The notes under the pieces are model-generated. The model made no database searches. It was not told the origin of the DNA and was given only the letters and a program-made list of their open reading frames with translations. Below are positions 6,474 to 7,275 of a stretch of DNA of 7,275 nt, one piece after another. The position numbers and the translations under genes were made by a program. Source of the stretch: Actinomycetota bacterium (GTDB lineage Bacteria > Actinomycetota > Coriobacteriia > Anaerosomatales > JAHIQC01); contig JAHIQC010000284.1 in the NCBI GenBank assembly GCA_018902765.1, forward strand, positions 1 to 7,275, read 5' to 3'. Numbering within the stretch: position 1 is the stretch's first letter; each line of letters starts with the position of its first letter.

Positions 6474-6493
6474 GCCCCCGCGGCTGCGGGGGC
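6474..6493. repeat. GC-only hairpin between the divergent kinase and tRNA promoters
   Basis: An 8-bp perfect inverted repeat (GCCCCCGC and GCGGGGGC) flanks a 4-base loop. Neither strand has a T-run after it, so it is not a standard intrinsic terminator. It lies about 65 bases upstream of the kinase start and about 20 bases upstream of the tRNA -35. It could be a leader hairpin of the kinase mRNA or a structural element; no function is proven. Confidence 0.4.
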
Positions 6494-6511
6494 CCCGCGC
6501 ACGCCCACGCG

Positions 6512-6540
6512 TTGCCCCTGCCGCGCGCCCTCGCTATACT
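6512..6540 (+). promoter_or_regulatory. Promoter of the tRNA-Ser gene
   Basis: TTGCCC (6512-6517) and TATACT (6535-6540) are separated by exactly 17 bases, a good housekeeping-sigma promoter. Transcription would start near 6547, about 25 bases before the mature tRNA 5' end. Confidence 0.65.
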
Positions 6541-6571
6541 CGCTTTCGCGCCCGAGATGGGTCGCCACCGC

Positions 6572-6666
<95 letters not shown>

Positions 6667-6677
6667 GAGCTGGTCAA

Positions 6678-6718
6678 ACGTTGCCCCGACTGCCCGCTGA
6701 GGGAGGCCGGGGCAACGT
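6678..6718 (+). terminator. Long hairpin after the tRNA, terminator-like but without a T-run
   Basis: ACGTTGCCCCG (6678-6688) pairs perfectly with CGGGGCAACGT (6708-6718), an 11-bp stem. Inside it, CCC (6693-6695) and GGG (6701-6703) can extend the structure. It starts 14 bases after the tRNA CCA end. What follows is TCGATAA, not a T tract, so termination would be Rho-independent only in an atypical way. It may instead protect or help process the tRNA 3' end. Confidence 0.5.
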
Positions 6719-6972
6719 CGATAAACGGTACGATTGGTGACATCTTGGTGACGAACACGCCACCACGCGACGCGATTCGACGGCCCGTCTAGTTGCGGGG
6801 CGCAGATGTCTCTTGCCGACTTAGAGCGCATAGCGCCCGAGCTGCAGATCCGGCTTTGGGAGAGCGCACCATTGGCCGAGTACCGCACTTCTTCCCGAAC
6901 GACTATGCTCGGATCACTCGATGTCAGTGCGACTTGGTAGACTCGTCCTGCAATCGCCTGAAAGGAAGCTCA
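6719..6972. other. Gap between tRNA hairpin and HAD gene, no convincing gene
   Basis: From the tRNA end to the next start there are 308 bases. Besides the hairpin listed separately, they contain one small plus-strand ORF (ATG 6806 to TAG 6940, 44 residues, starting M-S-L-A-D-L-E-R-I-A) with only a weak GGGG ahead of it. It resembles nothing I know and may be chance or a gene remnant. A TATGCT at 6904-6909 could be a -10 for the downstream gene but lacks a good -35. I see no repeats or further RNA genes. Confidence 0.3.
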
Positions 6973-7275
6973 TTGAGGCCCTACGTTTCGCTCGTTATCA
7001 CCGACCTTGACAACACGACTTGGGATTGGCTTGCGGCTTGGTACGCGGCCTTCGATGCAATGGTCGAAGTCATCGTGTCTAAGAGCGGGTTGACGAGAGA
7101 TCGCATCGAAACGGACATGCAGGCCGTCTTCAGGCACTACGGAACGTCGGAATACGCAAATGTGATCGAGGAGACTCAGTGCCTACTGGATCTGCATCCA
7201 GGCGAGAATCTGTCTGAAGTCTATGCAGAAGCTGTCGAGGAGAAGCGTCCTGTTCGCCGGCAAGCACTGGCCCTC
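6973..7275 (+). CDS. HAD-superfamily hydrolase, N-terminal part (3' end outside window)
   Basis: The frame from TTG 6973 stays open to the window end, giving 101 residues. Near the N-terminus, after a short hydrophobic strand (V-S-L-V-I-T), comes D11-L-D-N-T15, motif I of the haloacid dehalogenase superfamily, in which D11 would be the nucleophile and D13 the acid/base. The following residues look like the start of a helical cap domain (W-rich, then alternating charged helices), consistent with C1-capped HAD phosphatases. The TTG start is chosen because AAGGA lies 6 bases before it and the motif sits at the expected distance. The frame is also open upstream, so another start cannot be excluded. 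The substrate cannot be told from this part. Its base composition (about 55% GC by hand count over 180 bases) is clearly lower than that of the other genes here. Confidence 0.8.
   Translation, partial: MRPYVSLVITDLDNTTWDWLAAWYAAFDAMVEVIVSKSGLTRDRIETDMQAVFRHYGTSEYANVIEETQCLLDLHPGENLSEVYAEAVEEKRPVRRQALAL

Noticed and set aside
6806..6940. Small plus-strand ORF of 44 residues
   Set aside because: It has a weak ribosome binding site and no recognisable sequence; noted in the intergenic entry but not called as a gene.

Overview
The window comes from a high-GC bacterium (roughly two thirds GC across most of it, by eye) that makes large multihaem c-type cytochromes. Clean GGAG-type ribosome binding sites, an encoded tRNA CCA end and a NapC/NirT-like cytochrome next to a big secreted beta-repeat protein suggest an anaerobic, respiring lineage. 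A Coriobacteriia-like actinobacterium is my first guess, but this is inference; no marker gene in the window settles it.

Layout. At the left end, two adjacent plus-strand genes encode multihaem cytochromes: the tail of one with at least 7 haem motifs (1-447), and 3 bases later a membrane-anchored 12-motif protein with a NapC/NirT-like N-terminus (451-1488). Converging on them, with a 14-base gap, is a long minus-strand gene for a secreted surface protein (1503-3821). It is preceded by a probable promoter and a structured leader of about 157 nt that can fold in two mutually exclusive ways. Further right on the minus strand are two overlapping half-size permease genes of the DUF318/ArsP_1 type (4064-4624 and 4624-5106). 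They sit behind a promoter whose spacer contains a perfect TACCC/GGGTA palindrome typical of CsoR/CstR-family operators. Next comes a soluble PAS sensor histidine kinase (5263-6408, minus) whose ATP-binding domain looks degraded. Beyond it a plus-strand promoter drives a tRNA-Ser(CGA) gene (6572-6664). That is followed by a perfect hairpin, a gene-poor stretch, and the start of a HAD-family hydrolase (6973 to the window end) in clearly lower-GC DNA.

How it fits together. The two cytochromes probably form part of an electron conduit from the quinol pool across the cell envelope, and share a repeated two-haem module. The neighbouring secreted protein has a DOMON/CBM9-like head and three NEW3/DUF11-like beta repeats, so it may be an envelope or extracellular partner; this rests on proximity only. 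The two permease halves are paralogues of each other and probably pair as a heterodimer, controlled by a copper- or sulfane-sulfur-type repressor not encoded here. The kinase has no response regulator beside it.

The most notable points are the two-state leader RNA, the operator lodged between -35 and -10 of the split permease operon, the shared diheme module with one copy carrying a CX3CH variant, and the kinase with an eroded catalytic domain.
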